The position numbers and the translations under genes are program-made. The notes beneath the pieces are model-generated. The model searched no databases, was not told the origin of the DNA, and saw only the letters and a program-made list of their open reading frames with translations. This document shows positions 1 through 8,769 of a stretch of DNA of 64,000 nt, piece by piece (within the stretch, counting starts at the first letter, position 1; every line of letters starts with the position of its first letter). Source of the stretch: K189A clade bacterium (GTDB lineage Bacteria > Pseudomonadota > Gammaproteobacteria > Pseudomonadales > Azotimanducaceae); assembly GCA_902528515.1 (NCBI GenBank), contig CABZTD010000001.1, positions 62,001 to 126,000 of the forward strand. The letters run 5' to 3'.

Positions 1-769
1 CGCTTCCCCTATCAAAGGGTCGCAACGCGTCTTCGACAGCGGCCAGTGCCTGAGCGCGTTTGTCACCTTCGAGTTCTGCTATCACCCGCGCTGCTGGCCC
101 CACGCGAGTTTGAAATTGGACAGCTTCAGCCAACGTATCCGCCACCTTTAGACTCTCCTCATGCGATTTAATCCGGATCCTGCTGAACCCTGCGTCCTGA
201 AGAATCTGCTCTACATAGCGCGCATCAGCAAAGGCGAATGGTCCTGGAGCACGAGAGTTTGGCGCCTCATCAGAGGATGGTAAGTAGGGTGCAATGGCCC
301 GGCCAGCAGTAGCCATCCACGGATTCCTCGCCGGTGGCTGCCAACAAACGAAAAGCAATCGTCCGTCAGACGTCAACGCGTTGTGCAGGTTCTGGAATGC
401 CGCAGCGGCATCGTCGAAAAACATTACACCAAAGCGTGAAAACACCAAATCGAATGCACGAGCAAAGTCCATGGTCGCCGCATCTGCCTGCTGATATTCA
501 ATCGATGCATCTCGGCTTCGAGCACGCGCAAGCATGGGGGCTGACACATCAACACCAAGAACTTTTGCGCCCATGGCGCTCATGGCAATAGAGGTATCAC
601 CGCAGCCGCAACCGACGTCTAACACTTGGTCACCGGGCCTCACTTCAGCAGCGGCCAAAGCTGCCGCGGACAGAGGCGCCAGAAGTGCATCTAGGCGATC
701 CTGCAGTTCAGCCCAAGTTTCTCCAGCGCGGTCATTCCAGTACTCAATTTGCTCCTGGTTCGACGACAT
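1..769 (-). CDS. Class I SAM-dependent methyltransferase (C-terminus beyond window)
   Basis: I translated this by hand from the minus strand. It starts at the ATG at 769 and runs open to the window edge (about 256 residues, no stop seen). Residues 48-57 read QVLDVGCGCG, the glycine-rich motif I that binds S-adenosylmethionine, followed by VLGVDVS (the acidic residue that binds the SAM ribose) and a post-I region typical of UbiE/Methyltransf_11-25 proteins. The protein is probably cytosolic. The substrate cannot be told from the sequence. The start follows a GGAGAAGAGG Shine-Dalgarno and lies 14 bases after the stop of the upstream roxA-like gene, so the two are probably co-transcribed. The family call is safe; a specific role would be a guess. 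Confidence 0.85.
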   Translation of the reverse strand, partial: MSSNQEQIEYWNDRAGETWAELQDRLDALLAPLSAAALAAAEVRPGDQVLDVGCGCGDTSIAMSAMGAKVLGVDVSAPMLARARSRDASIEYQQADAATMDFARAFDLVFSRFGVMFFDDAAAAFQNLHNALTSDGRLLFVCWQPPARNPWMATAGRAIAPYLPSSDEAPNSRAPGPFAFADARYVEQILQDAGFSRIRIKSHEESLKVADTLAEAVQFQTRVGPAARVIAELEGDKRAQALAAVEDALRPFDRGS

Positions 770-783
770 GGCCTCTTCTCCTG

Positions 784-1731
784 TTAATCCATCTGCTGTT
801 CAGTATCGTCCTCAGCATCACCGTTGCAATAGCGCCGATTTCGCCAATTTGCTCGCCGCTCTTCCCGGGTCATTTCGGCAAGCTCAGGGTATTTGGGTGC
901 GGTCATGAACCGCGCAAACCAATCACCGATCAGATCGTCGTTATCAATAGCGCGCCAGAGCTGCTGTTTCGCCTGTGTCACAAATTCTTGAGCGATGTCT
1001 GGCCCAGCGAGGGCATGGGACATGGGCGGATCTCGATAGTGCGCGTCATAGCCCTGAGCGATCAGCTCGACTGACAAGTCACCCAGCAAATCTGCAATAC
1101 TCGGCGAACGAAAGCCAATGGAGTACGTAAGGCATTCGCTCTCGGCTACGCCCCAATGGGCGATACCCGGTGGCAGATACAGCATATCTCCCGGCTCAAG
1201 CAGCCATTCCTGTTGGAATGTAAAGGATTCCAGCATACGCATTGGGCAGTCGAGCTTTAGCGGTGTATTACCATCACAGTGTCCGCCAATCTGCCAACGT
1301 CGGGTACCTTCAACCTGCAGTAGGAACACATCGTATTGATCGAAATGCGGCCCGACACTTCCACCAGGGCAAGCGAAGCTGACCATCACGTCGTCCATTC
1401 GCCAGCGCGGAAGAAACTCAAATCGGTCCTGTAGCTGTTGCACCTGTGGCACCCACAAATCGACCGCTTGGACCAACAGCGTCCAGTCCTGTTCGGGTAG
1501 GTTTAAAAAGTCCTGCTCAGTAAAGGGGCCATGGCGCAGTGACCAGTTGTTGCCCCGCCCTGCCACCAAACGCGACTCCACCTCTTCCTCCAGCGCCAAA
1601 CCCGCCAGCTCTTTCGAGCTGATTGGAGAAATATATCCAGGTAGCGCCTGCCGAATCAGCAGGGGCTTTTGCTGCCAATACTCCTGAAGAAATTCGTGAG
1701 CGTCTGTATGACCGAAATTTAAATTGCCCAT
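784..1731 (-). CDS. roxA: JmjC/cupin ribosomal oxygenase, RoxA/YcfD family
   Basis: A 315-residue member of the cupin_4/JmjC family. Its E. coli relative YcfD (RoxA) is a 2-oxoglutarate/Fe(II) oxygenase that hydroxylates an arginine of ribosomal protein L16. The iron triad is visible: HFD at residues 129-131 and the distal His at 192 in PPGIAHWG. The segment HFDQYDVFLLQ is very characteristic of the family. The protein is shorter than E. coli YcfD (373 residues): the JmjC core is complete but the C-terminal winged-helix part looks reduced and ends in an acidic tail. A methyltransferase gene follows after 14 bases, suggesting an operon. The molecular function is known for the family; the L16 substrate here is inferred. 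Confidence 0.9.
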   Translation of the reverse strand: MGNLNFGHTDAHEFLQEYWQQKPLLIRQALPGYISPISSKELAGLALEEEVESRLVAGRGNNWSLRHGPFTEQDFLNLPEQDWTLLVQAVDLWVPQVQQLQDRFEFLPRWRMDDVMVSFACPGGSVGPHFDQYDVFLLQVEGTRRWQIGGHCDGNTPLKLDCPMRMLESFTFQQEWLLEPGDMLYLPPGIAHWGVAESECLTYSIGFRSPSIADLLGDLSVELIAQGYDAHYRDPPMSHALAGPDIAQEFVTQAKQQLWRAIDNDDLIGDWFARFMTAPKYPELAEMTREERRANWRNRRYCNGDAEDDTEQQMD

Positions 1732-1954
1732 TTAGCTACTCTGATTTGCATGTTCTGGATTATCCGAAATTTGTCCAAGATCGACATTAACCAAGCCTGG
1801 CTCCGATGAGAGTTAAAAGCTTCGCAGTCCATTACTTGGAACATCTAAAAGCGTGCTTAGCAATTGATCGACGGTGGCCGTAATATCTTCGTGTCATTGG
1901 GAGGGGTACAAAACACAACAAAGGGGAAAACTTTTTGTGAATCCAACTACGCTT

Positions 1955-2230
1955 ATGAAGTATGTCGCTGTCATGCTTATCGCTTCCTTACTCAACATCG
2001 CATGTACACCGTCAGGTGACGATCAACTGTCTACTTCAGTAGAGCCATCTGACGATCGCCCTAAGGGCGCCATTAACGACGTGCGAATCAACAATGCGGC
2101 AAGCGAGCCAGGAAATTGGCTAGCCCATGGGCTTGACTACCGAGAGTAGCGTTTTTCGCCGCTAAGGCAGATTAATCGAATCGGATCAAACAGCGATTTA
2201 AATGCTGCAACAAAGATCACCTATGATTGA
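1955..2230 (+). pseudogene. Remnant: N-terminus of a PQQ-dependent (quinoprotein) dehydrogenase
   Basis: From ATG 1955 the frame gives a lipoprotein-like signal (MKYVAVMLIASLLNIAC), a low-complexity linker, then NNAASEPGNWLAHGLDYRE. That matches the start of the mature domain of quinoprotein alcohol dehydrogenases, usually xxEPGNWxxHGRxYxEQRxSPLxQI. A TAG at 2147-2149 stands exactly where the conserved Gln (CAG) belongs. The same frame then continues RFSPLRQINRIGSNSDLNAA to a TGA at 2228-2230. Nothing of the rest of the roughly 600-residue enzyme is present: the MFS gene on the other strand ends at 2221. This is therefore a decayed 5' stub. The lipobox is imperfect (Asn at -3). A short expressed lipopeptide cannot be excluded. 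Confidence 0.7.
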
Positions 2231-3447
2231 GTCGACAGGCGCGAAGCTTCGCGAATGCGTAAAGTGAATAACGTCAAAATACCGAGATTGATGCAACCGA
2301 CCACCATGGCAGCGATGAACGAAGTGTCGTAGCTTCCCGTGAGATCAAAGAGGTAGCCGCCCATAAAGCCCCCAGCACCCATGCCTAGCCAGCCGAAAAA
2401 CGAAGTAATACTCATCGCCCTCGCTGCGTAGTTTGCAGATACCATCATTCGCGTACAGACCAGAATTGTTGACATCACACCTGAGTAGGTAAAACCAAAT
2501 ACGATGGCAATCATGTATATCGCGGCAGTGTTGTCCAAAAATGGAAACCATGAAACCGATAAAGTCTGCCCAGCCGACATAAGCATATAGCTTGGCAATG
2601 GGCCAATAAGGTCGCCTAATTTTCCACCCAGGATTCTGCCCAACGCACCACTGAACATTAGCACCATCAAGACCGTCGAAGCCTGATCCAAGGTGCGTCC
2701 CGTATCTGTCAGTAGTGGGACAAGATGCACAATGGGTACTGCCATACAGGTACAGCAGAAGATAATTGCTAGGCTGATCCAAGCGATCACTTCGTGCTCG
2801 GCCAGCACGAAGGTGTGCTGGGGCGTTTCCCTTTGCATTCTCGCCGCCTCTCGTCCTGGCGATTCACGAATGAGCAAGGCAACCGGTAAAGCCAAGGCTA
2901 GATAAACCGCCGCAGAGAGCATGTAGGTTGCTTGCCAGCCATTGGCCTCTAGCGAGAGCGCACACAAATACGGGACGGAAGCCTGCCCTACTGCACCTCC
3001 AGCAGCAGTAATACCTAACGCCAGTCCAGGTTTGTGGGTAAACCAAAAACCTACGTTGGCGAACAGCGGGGATGTCACCATGGCATTGCCAAAAGCGCCG
3101 AATAGAAAGTACAGCCCATAAAACTGCCAGATGGACTGCTGCTGGCTGAGCGCGAATAAGCTACCAGACATGGCAAGCGCCGCAATCAGGCCAAACCAGC
3201 GCGTACCAAAGCGGTCGGCAATATAGCCCCACAGAATCCCGAAGAAGGCCGAGGAGAATGAGATGACAGTGTACCCCAGCGAGGTTTCGCCGCGACTCCA
3301 GCCAAACTCGCTCGACAGTGGTTTGAGAAAAACCGATATGGAGCCAAGCGCTCCAAATGCGAGGGCGCTGAGAAGGAACACCGCAAAAACCATGACCCAG
3401 CCGTATACGGGATCTTTCTCATGGGCCTTAGTATTGAAAGAGGTCAT
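2221..3447 (-). CDS. MFS transporter, oxalate/formate- or monocarboxylate-porter-like
   Basis: A 408-residue major facilitator with about 12 hydrophobic segments. Between the second and third helices it has the signature GYIADRFGTRW, and a matching loop GGKLGDLIGPLP lies in the second half. The overall pattern (GWSRGETSLGYTVISF in the first half, GYLFDLTGSYDTSF near the end) resembles the OFA/monocarboxylate group that carries small organic acids across the inner membrane. I chose the ATG at 3447, preceded by GGATGGG, over an upstream GTG at 3462. The gene ends by running into a quinoprotein remnant on the other strand. The substrate is unknown. It may serve the nearby molybdenum hydroxylase pathway, but only proximity supports that. 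Confidence 0.85.
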   Translation of the reverse strand: MTSFNTKAHEKDPVYGWVMVFAVFLLSALAFGALGSISVFLKPLSSEFGWSRGETSLGYTVISFSSAFFGILWGYIADRFGTRWFGLIAALAMSGSLFALSQQQSIWQFYGLYFLFGAFGNAMVTSPLFANVGFWFTHKPGLALGITAAGGAVGQASVPYLCALSLEANGWQATYMLSAAVYLALALPVALLIRESPGREAARMQRETPQHTFVLAEHEVIAWISLAIIFCCTCMAVPIVHLVPLLTDTGRTLDQASTVLMVLMFSGALGRILGGKLGDLIGPLPSYMLMSAGQTLSVSWFPFLDNTAAIYMIAIVFGFTYSGVMSTILVCTRMMVSANYAARAMSITSFFGWLGMGAGGFMGGYLFDLTGSYDTSFIAAMVVGCINLGILTLFTLRIREASRLSTQS

Positions 3448-3506
3448 GACCCATCCTAACACCGACTTTGCAGGCTAAAAGGAGTTGCCACAAACGGGCA
3501 TTGCCG

Positions 3507-4115
3507 CTACCAGTCTAGGTCGTCGGGCACTTCAAATTTGGCGTAAAACTCATCGTCAGAGCCAGGTTCTGGTGGTTTTTCATCGCGCCTATGGGCCACG
3601 ATGATGCGCCTTGGGTCACGTTCTTCAATCTGTTTTGCTACTTTCGGGCTAACGAAGTGATACAAACCGTTGTTGTTAACGACCACCAAACGGCCGACGC
3701 TCAAAGCATCCAGCTGGACCTTATTGACGAATATCTTCTTAATTTTTTTGCCATGTAAGAAATTGTAGGGTACTGCCTCGTCATCACTTACCTTTGTACG
3801 CTGATCGTTTTGCTTAATAAGCTGTGTAATCTGCGCCTGCAGGGCCTTGGCCTGGCTTTTTTCGTTGCGTTGCTGAGCAAGAGCCCTGTCCCGCGCAGCT
3901 TTTTCTGCCCGTTGCTGGGCAGCTTTAGCTTTTACTTTGTAGGTTTCCGATTGGATAGTACTAGTATGCCCATCGTTTCCTTTCTTGCCCTTGGTGCTCT
4001 TTCCTTGCTGTCGGTGAGCAGTTGCCTCAGCTCGCTTAGAGCGTTCGGCTTTCTTCGCTTGTGCAGTGGTGGCCAGCCCGGCTTTGACCAGCTGATCTCT
4101 CAGACTTTGAGACAC
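3507..4115 (-). CDS. DUF2058 family protein (YaiL-like)
   Basis: A 202-residue, highly charged protein. The N-terminus (LRDQLVKAGLATTAQAKKAE) and the C-terminal block (AVPYNFLHGKKIKKIFVN, then LVVVNNNGLYHFVSPKVAKQI) are the hallmarks of DUF2058, found across gammaproteobacteria as YaiL. Residues 20-105 are Lys/Arg/Gln/Ala-rich and predicted helical or coiled. E. coli YaiL has been described as nucleoprotein/polysome-associated; no enzymatic motif is present. It is probably cytoplasmic. It lies 29 bases downstream of the MoaD-like gene in the same orientation and could be read from the same transcript, though a functional link is unlikely. Confidence 0.85.
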   Translation of the reverse strand: MSQSLRDQLVKAGLATTAQAKKAERSKRAEATAHRQQGKSTKGKKGNDGHTSTIQSETYKVKAKAAQQRAEKAARDRALAQQRNEKSQAKALQAQITQLIKQNDQRTKVSDDEAVPYNFLHGKKIKKIFVNKVQLDALSVGRLVVVNNNGLYHFVSPKVAKQIEERDPRRIIVAHRRDEKPPEPGSDDEFYAKFEVPDDLDW

Positions 4116-4144
4116 GACCGTCGATTCTCCTCTCTCGTGGTTAG

Positions 4145-4387
4145 CTATCCTCCCTCTATGCGAGGAATCAGAAAAACCTCTGCATCTGCGGGAATCGGCT
4201 GGGTCCAGTCGTCTCGGTAGATCTGACCATTGATAGATACCGCCACCCCTCGATCCAGCAGCTGCTCAAAATCGGGGTATCTCTCCGTCAGCGAGGCCAT
4301 GATGTCGGCAATGGTCTCGGCATGAACGCTCACGCTGCCGCCGGGACCATCGTCCAGCTTAAAGGAACTGCTTAGGCTAACTCGCAT
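4145..4387 (-). CDS. MoaD/ThiS-family sulfur carrier protein
   Basis: An 80-residue ubiquitin-fold protein beginning MRVSLSSSFK and ending EVFLIPRIEGG. The C-terminal Gly-Gly is the residue pair that MoaD and ThiS proteins use for adenylation and thiocarboxylation, and it sits exactly at the end. The core reads SVHAETIADIMASLTERYPD and VAVSINGQIYRDDW. The start overlaps the last 11 bases of the molybdenum-hydroxylase large subunit, so it is translationally coupled to it. The likely job is sulfur donation for molybdopterin synthesis or for maturing this particular enzyme. No MoaE is visible nearby, so its partner must be encoded elsewhere. A longer reading from 4513 would only add residues in a shadow frame. 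Confidence 0.85.
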   Translation of the reverse strand: MRVSLSSSFKLDDGPGGSVSVHAETIADIMASLTERYPDFEQLLDRGVAVSINGQIYRDDWTQPIPADAEVFLIPRIEGG

Positions 4388-6659
4388 ATTCCAGAGCGTC
4401 GATGGCTGCCAATACCCTTGGCGGCGACATAGGGGCATGGGACATGCGAACGCCGGTTGCATTGGCAATGGCATTACCGACAGCGGCCAGCGGAGGCACG
4501 ATCGAGGTCTCACCTACACCTCGTATGCCATAGGGATGCAGCGGATTTGGGACCTCGAGGATTTGGGTGTCAATGAACGGTAGGTCCGAACAAACCGGGA
4601 TTCGGTAATCCAAAAACCCAGGGTTTTGTAAACGACCGTCATCGCCATATATGTATTCCTCATTCAAAGCCCAACCAATACCTTGAGTGGCACCGCCTTG
4701 AAATTGACCCTCAACGTAGTCTGGGTTAATCGCCTTACCCGCATCCTGCACTACCGTATAACGAATAATGGTCGAGCGGCCCGTTTCGGGATCGACCTCC
4801 ACGTCGCATATGTGGCTGGCAAAACCCATGCCCGCACCATCGGCCACAACCTCATTGTGGCCCGCAATTGGGCCTCCAGTGCGACCAGACTTAGCTGCGA
4901 TCTCTTTTAAAGACAGCGGGGGCAGATTGCCATGACTATCGCCGGTCGCGATGGCCTGCCCGTTCTCCCAGATAACATGTTCCTCCGTAATGCCCCACAT
5001 TTTCGCGGCGCGCTGTTTGAGGACACCGATAGCATCCCGAGCTGCAAAAACAGTAGCCATTCCCGAGGAGAAAGTTCCGCGACTCCCCTCGGTCATGTCG
5101 TTGTGACCCAGGGACGTGGTGTCGGCGATGTTGGCGCGCACCTGCTCATAAGGAATCCCCAACTCTTCCGCGGCGATCATTGCCATGGAGGAGCGAGACC
5201 CGCCTACGTCCACGGTGCCCAGAGTTAGATTCACCGTACCGTCGACACCGATATTTAGATCGGTACAGGTCTGGCCACCGATATTGAACCAAAATCCGCA
5301 GGCGACCCCGCGCCCCTGATTTTTCTTCAGCTTAGCGCGCATATGAGGATGATCTTTAACCGCCTTCAATGTGTGCTCGATACCAATAGGTCCGTAAGTT
5401 GGTCCGTAGGGTGCTAAAGTTCCCTCACGTGCAACGTTTTTCAGACGCATATCGATCGGGGCAATTCCAACCTCTTTCGCCAACTCATCTATAGTGCTTT
5501 CTACCGCGAATGCTGCCATCGGCGCGGAAGGCGCCCGATATGCGGCTACCTTAGGCCGGTTGACGACAACGTCCCAACCGATGGATTGGTTATTTTTAAT
5601 GTCGTAGCAGGCAAAAGCCGTCATACATCCCAACATTGCCCAGTTGCCAGGGAAGGCACCGCCTTGGTAACGCATCTCGGCAACCGCCGCTGTAATGGTG
5701 CCGTCTTTTTTTGCGCCCATCTTAACGTCGATTGAAGTTGATGAGGTGGGGCCTGTTGCGCGAAATACCTCGTCCCGCCCCATCACTAACTTCACCGGGC
5801 GGTTCGCTTTACGAGACAGCGCCAGCGCCACAGGCTCGACCCAGACATGGGTCTTGCCACCAAAGCCGCCACCAATCTCCGAGGAAGTGACCTTGAGCTT
5901 GGCAATGTCTAGGCCTAAAAGCGACGCACAAACATTGCGAAAGACGAAGTGACCTTGAGTGGTTACCCAAAGTTCCGCGGTACCATCGGGGTTCACTGAC
6001 GCCAAGCAAGCATGAGGCTCAATGTAACCTTGGTGGGTTTGCTCGGTCTTATAGGACTTTTCAATCACCACATCGGCTTCGGCAAAGCCAGCCTCAACAT
6101 CTCCGTGACCCATTTGCGTGCGCGCAGCAATATTGGACGGCTTTGTCGGCTTCGGCTCCACCCCTCGTGTGATGATGCGATCGTGAATAACCGGGGCCGA
6201 TTCACACATGGCTGCATCGACATCTGTGACGTGGGGAAGTTTCTTATACTTAACATCGATGAGCTTTAGCGCCTTGGCGGCGGTCTGCTCGTCAACCGCT
6301 GCGACTGCCGCTACCGCGTGACCGTCATAGAGTGCCCGCCCACGGGCCATGCAGTTTTCCAGAATATCAGCCAGACCCTGGTCTTGGCCTGTCAGGTCAG
6401 GAAGGTCGGCGCTGGTTATAATGGCTTTCACACCAGGAAGTTTTTCCGCCTTGCCTACGTTAATTTTTAAAATACTAGCGTGAGCATGAGGTGAGCGGAG
6501 CACCCGCCCAACCAACTGGCCCGGAGCACTTGCGTCTGCGCCATATCGCGCTTTTCCCGTGACCTTGTCGATACCATCAGGCCTGTTAAAGCGAGTACCA
6601 ACGACCTCATAGTTCTTTTTGTCTACGTACTTTTGATCGTGACCCATTTTTTTCTCCAT
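4377..6659 (-). CDS. Molybdenum hydroxylase large subunit (xanthine dehydrogenase / 4-hydroxybenzoyl-CoA reductase type)
   Basis: A 760-residue molybdopterin-binding subunit of a three-subunit CO-dehydrogenase/xanthine-dehydrogenase-type enzyme. It has the a/b hammerhead domain at about residues 20-140, the cofactor motif GGGFGG at 263-268, YRAPSAPMAAFAVE at about 365, and the catalytic-Glu segment RGVGETS near residue 715. The YRAP loop and VEPHACLA-like regions are closer to 4-hydroxybenzoyl-CoA reductase and nicotinate/isoquinoline-type hydroxylases than to CoxL, because the CoxL VAYRCSFR loop is absent. The reaction is expected to be hydroxylation or reduction of an aromatic or N-heterocyclic substrate. 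Two ATGs (6659, 6647) are both preceded by purine-rich Shine-Dalgarno stretches. It follows the 2Fe-2S subunit after 22 bases. Confidence 0.9.
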   Translation of the reverse strand: MEKKMGHDQKYVDKKNYEVVGTRFNRPDGIDKVTGKARYGADASAPGQLVGRVLRSPHAHASILKINVGKAEKLPGVKAIITSADLPDLTGQDQGLADILENCMARGRALYDGHAVAAVAAVDEQTAAKALKLIDVKYKKLPHVTDVDAAMCESAPVIHDRIITRGVEPKPTKPSNIAARTQMGHGDVEAGFAEADVVIEKSYKTEQTHQGYIEPHACLASVNPDGTAELWVTTQGHFVFRNVCASLLGLDIAKLKVTSSEIGGGFGGKTHVWVEPVALALSRKANRPVKLVMGRDEVFRATGPTSSTSIDVKMGAKKDGTITAAVAEMRYQGGAFPGNWAMLGCMTAFACYDIKNNQSIGWDVVVNRPKVAAYRAPSAPMAAFAVESTIDELAKEVGIAPIDMRLKNVAREGTLAPYGPTYGPIGIEHTLKAVKDHPHMRAKLKKNQGRGVACGFWFNIGGQTCTDLNIGVDGTVNLTLGTVDVGGSRSSMAMIAAEELGIPYEQVRANIADTTSLGHNDMTEGSRGTFSSGMATVFAARDAIGVLKQRAAKMWGITEEHVIWENGQAIATGDSHGNLPPLSLKEIAAKSGRTGGPIAGHNEVVADGAGMGFASHICDVEVDPETGRSTIIRYTVVQDAGKAINPDYVEGQFQGGATQGIGWALNEEYIYGDDGRLQNPGFLDYRIPVCSDLPFIDTQILEVPNPLHPYGIRGVGETSIVPPLAAVGNAIANATGVRMSHAPMSPPRVLAAIDALEYAS

Positions 6660-6681
6660 TGATTCCTTTTTTTACCGAGGC

Positions 6682-7176
6682 CTAACGGCGCTTTTTATTG
6701 GCTTTGCGCATGTCTTTTGCCGCATCTTGCACAGCGCGCACGATTTTGTCGTAACCGGTGCATCGGCAAAGGTTACCCGCCAAGGCATAGCGAATTTCGG
6801 TTTCATCCGGATTCGGATTGCGATCCAGCAAGGTTTTTGCCGCTACTAAGAATCCTGGTGTACAAATACCGCACTGCAGCGCGGCATGATCAATGAACTT
6901 TTGCTGCAACACATGCAATTCACCGTCTTGGGAAAGCCCCTCTACAGTCGTCACTTCCCGACCTTCAGCCTCCACACCCAAAACCAGACAGGAGCAGACT
7001 AAGCTGCCATCCAAGGTCACGCTACATGCACCGCAATCACCGGTACCACAGCCTTCTTTCACGCCGGTTAGGCCAACTCGGTTGCGCAGAGCCGTCATCA
7101 GACTCTCGTCGGTGGGGCAGGCGAATTGGACTGGGTCGCCATTAACCGTCGTTGAAACTAGGGTTGCGTTACTCAT
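6682..7176 (-). CDS. Molybdenum hydroxylase 2Fe-2S subunit
   Basis: A 164-residue iron-sulfur subunit of the same hydroxylase. The plant-ferredoxin-type cluster is bound by CGTGDCGAC plus a downstream Cys (SLVCSC). The second, helical cluster domain has CGICTPG and CRCTGY. Both sets of four cysteines are intact. The protein passes electrons from the molybdenum site to FAD. It overlaps the FAD subunit gene by four bases (ATGA), which indicates translational coupling. The short C-terminal tail is very basic (KANKKRR), which is unusual but of unknown meaning. The length is normal for CoxS-type subunits. Confidence 0.93.
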   Translation of the reverse strand: MSNATLVSTTVNGDPVQFACPTDESLMTALRNRVGLTGVKEGCGTGDCGACSVTLDGSLVCSCLVLGVEAEGREVTTVEGLSQDGELHVLQQKFIDHAALQCGICTPGFLVAAKTLLDRNPNPDETEIRYALAGNLCRCTGYDKIVRAVQDAAKDMRKANKKRR

Positions 7177-8033
7177 AGGACACCTCCGGCTCTTTGAAAG
7201 GCAATTTTTGCCGCGCGCTTCGCGAGCACACCGGCAACGCGGGTTCGGTATTCGACGGTTCCGCGTTTGTCGTCGATTGGGTTACAGGCAGCGCTGCAGG
7301 CAGCAGCTAGTTTTTCTAAGGCTGCCTCATCAAGCTTGCTTCCTACTAAGGCGCGCGCTGCCCCGGGCACGACCACGGCAGTGGGCGCTACCGCACCCAG
7401 GGCCACTTTGGCTTTTTTCGCGACGCCGCGCTCAAGCTTTAGACTGATCGCTACACCAACGACGGCAATATCCATCTCGGTGCGAGGAATAAAGCGCAAG
7501 TAGGCATCCCCGGTTCTGGCTTCGGGCTTAGGTAAGGAAATGGCCTCGATGACTTCACCCTTGCTAAGACAGGTCTTACCAGGGCCCAGAACGACTTTTT
7601 CAACCGGTACGGTGCGTCTCTTCTGCGGGCCAACGATGATCGCTTTCGCACCTGCGGCAATCATAGCGGGTACACTATCCGCGGCAGGAGAAGCATTACA
7701 CAGATTGCCAACAAGTGTTGCCCGACCTTGTATTTGGTCGGAACCGATCAAGTTGGCAGCTTCTACCAATCCAGGCCAAGCGGCTTTGAGCCCCTTGTGC
7801 TGCCCGATCATTGAGCCAGACACCGCTGCCCCTATGACAAAGCCCTTGGCCGAAGTTTGGATTTGATCGATTTTGGGAATACGTTTGATGTCGACAACCA
7901 AGTCCGGTTCGACCATTCCCATCTTCAACTTCACCAATAAGTCCGTACCGCCTGCTAGCAGAAAGGCCGCGCCTCTCTCCTTACTGAGCATACCGGCGGC
8001 TTCTTTCGCGGATGCAGGTGTTGCGTATCTCAT
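7173..8033 (-). CDS. Molybdenum hydroxylase FAD-binding subunit
   Basis: A 286-residue CoxM-type flavoprotein subunit. The FAD motifs are AGGTDLL at about residues 27-33 and TLVGNLCNASPAADS at about 105-120. The C-terminal CO_deh_flav_C domain follows (FIPRTEMDIAVVGVAI onward). It completes the three-subunit set and is the first gene of the operon (FAD, 2Fe-2S, Mo, MoaD). The usual last Gly-Gly-Asn of the second motif is VGN here, a mild deviation. Electrons leave via FAD to an acceptor not encoded here. The promoter should lie in the 181 bases between 8033 and the divergent gene at 8215, but no clear hexamers stand out there. Confidence 0.9.
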   Translation of the reverse strand: MRYATPASAKEAAGMLSKERGAAFLLAGGTDLLVKLKMGMVEPDLVVDIKRIPKIDQIQTSAKGFVIGAAVSGSMIGQHKGLKAAWPGLVEAANLIGSDQIQGRATLVGNLCNASPAADSVPAMIAAGAKAIIVGPQKRRTVPVEKVVLGPGKTCLSKGEVIEAISLPKPEARTGDAYLRFIPRTEMDIAVVGVAISLKLERGVAKKAKVALGAVAPTAVVVPGAARALVGSKLDEAALEKLAAACSAACNPIDDKRGTVEYRTRVAGVLAKRAAKIAFQRAGGVL

Positions 8034-8214
8034 CGTCTCCCCCTCTAAACCTATGTGAATTTCACGTCAAAATAATCGCAGAAAATGCGTCGCCATGCAC
8101 TCTCCAACTGCATTTCTGAGCGGCAGGTCAGGCATAGCTTAAAATTGCTTCCCAATTGGCCAGAAACCGACGCAGCGAGGACGCTACCGTTGATGGAAGC
8201 ACTGGGTCCCAACA

Positions 8215-8769
8215 ATGCACAACCGGCACCGGTCTGAGACGTGGCGAAGGTTGCATGCCTTTCTGCAACCGAACTTGACCTTTATTCCAACTTGGCGGTT
8301 ATATGGCGCAATGGGTAATACGTTGGACAAACAACACGTCGACGATGCATTTCATTGGCACTGTCGTCATACATGGCGACGATCATCGGTAAACACGCTT
8401 TGGTGTTTGCTTGGCTGCTCCATTGGCGATCTAGGTACCATTGCCTACTTCCAACACACCGGCATCCCCTGGCCCGTTTGGGCGATCATGACACTTGCTA
8501 TCTGCAATGGTCTCTTGACTTCGATTGCACTCGAGACCTTGATTCTGCTGCGCCAGATGACCTTTAACGCAGCCTTCAAGACCGCGATCGGCATGTCATT
8601 GATCTCGATGGTCGGCATGGAATTAGCGATGAATCTAGTCGATGTGGCCGTAACGGGAGGCGCCATTTTGACTCTCGAAGTGATACCGCTGATGTTGCTA
8701 GCGGGATTTCTCGCCCCCTTGCCATATAACTATTGGCGCTTGAAGGCCTTGGGTAAAGCCTGTCATTGA
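8215..8769 (+). CDS. DUF4396 domain membrane protein
   Basis: A 184-residue integral membrane protein. Residues 48-75 (HCRHTWRRSS, then LLGCSIGDLGTI) carry the His/Cys/Gly-Asp pattern of DUF4396. Four hydrophobic segments follow, with conserved-looking MELAMNLVD in the third. The family is predicted to sit in the inner membrane and often has metal-binding-type His/Cys residues; its function is unknown. The first 32 residues (before the Met at 8311) look unlike a membrane protein N-terminus and have poor ribosome-binding sequence, so translation may really begin at 8311. The gene is transcribed away from the molybdenum hydroxylase operon. Confidence 0.7.
   Translation: MHNRHRSETWRRLHAFLQPNLTFIPTWRLYGAMGNTLDKQHVDDAFHWHCRHTWRRSSVNTLWCLLGCSIGDLGTIAYFQHTGIPWPVWAIMTLAICNGLLTSIALETLILLRQMTFNAAFKTAIGMSLISMVGMELAMNLVDVAVTGGAILTLEVIPLMLLAGFLAPLPYNYWRLKALGKACH

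Noticed and set aside
6893-7447. A 184-codon antisense ORF over the hydroxylase subunits
   Set aside because: It lies opposite two clear, conserved genes and has an Arg-rich, shadow-like composition.
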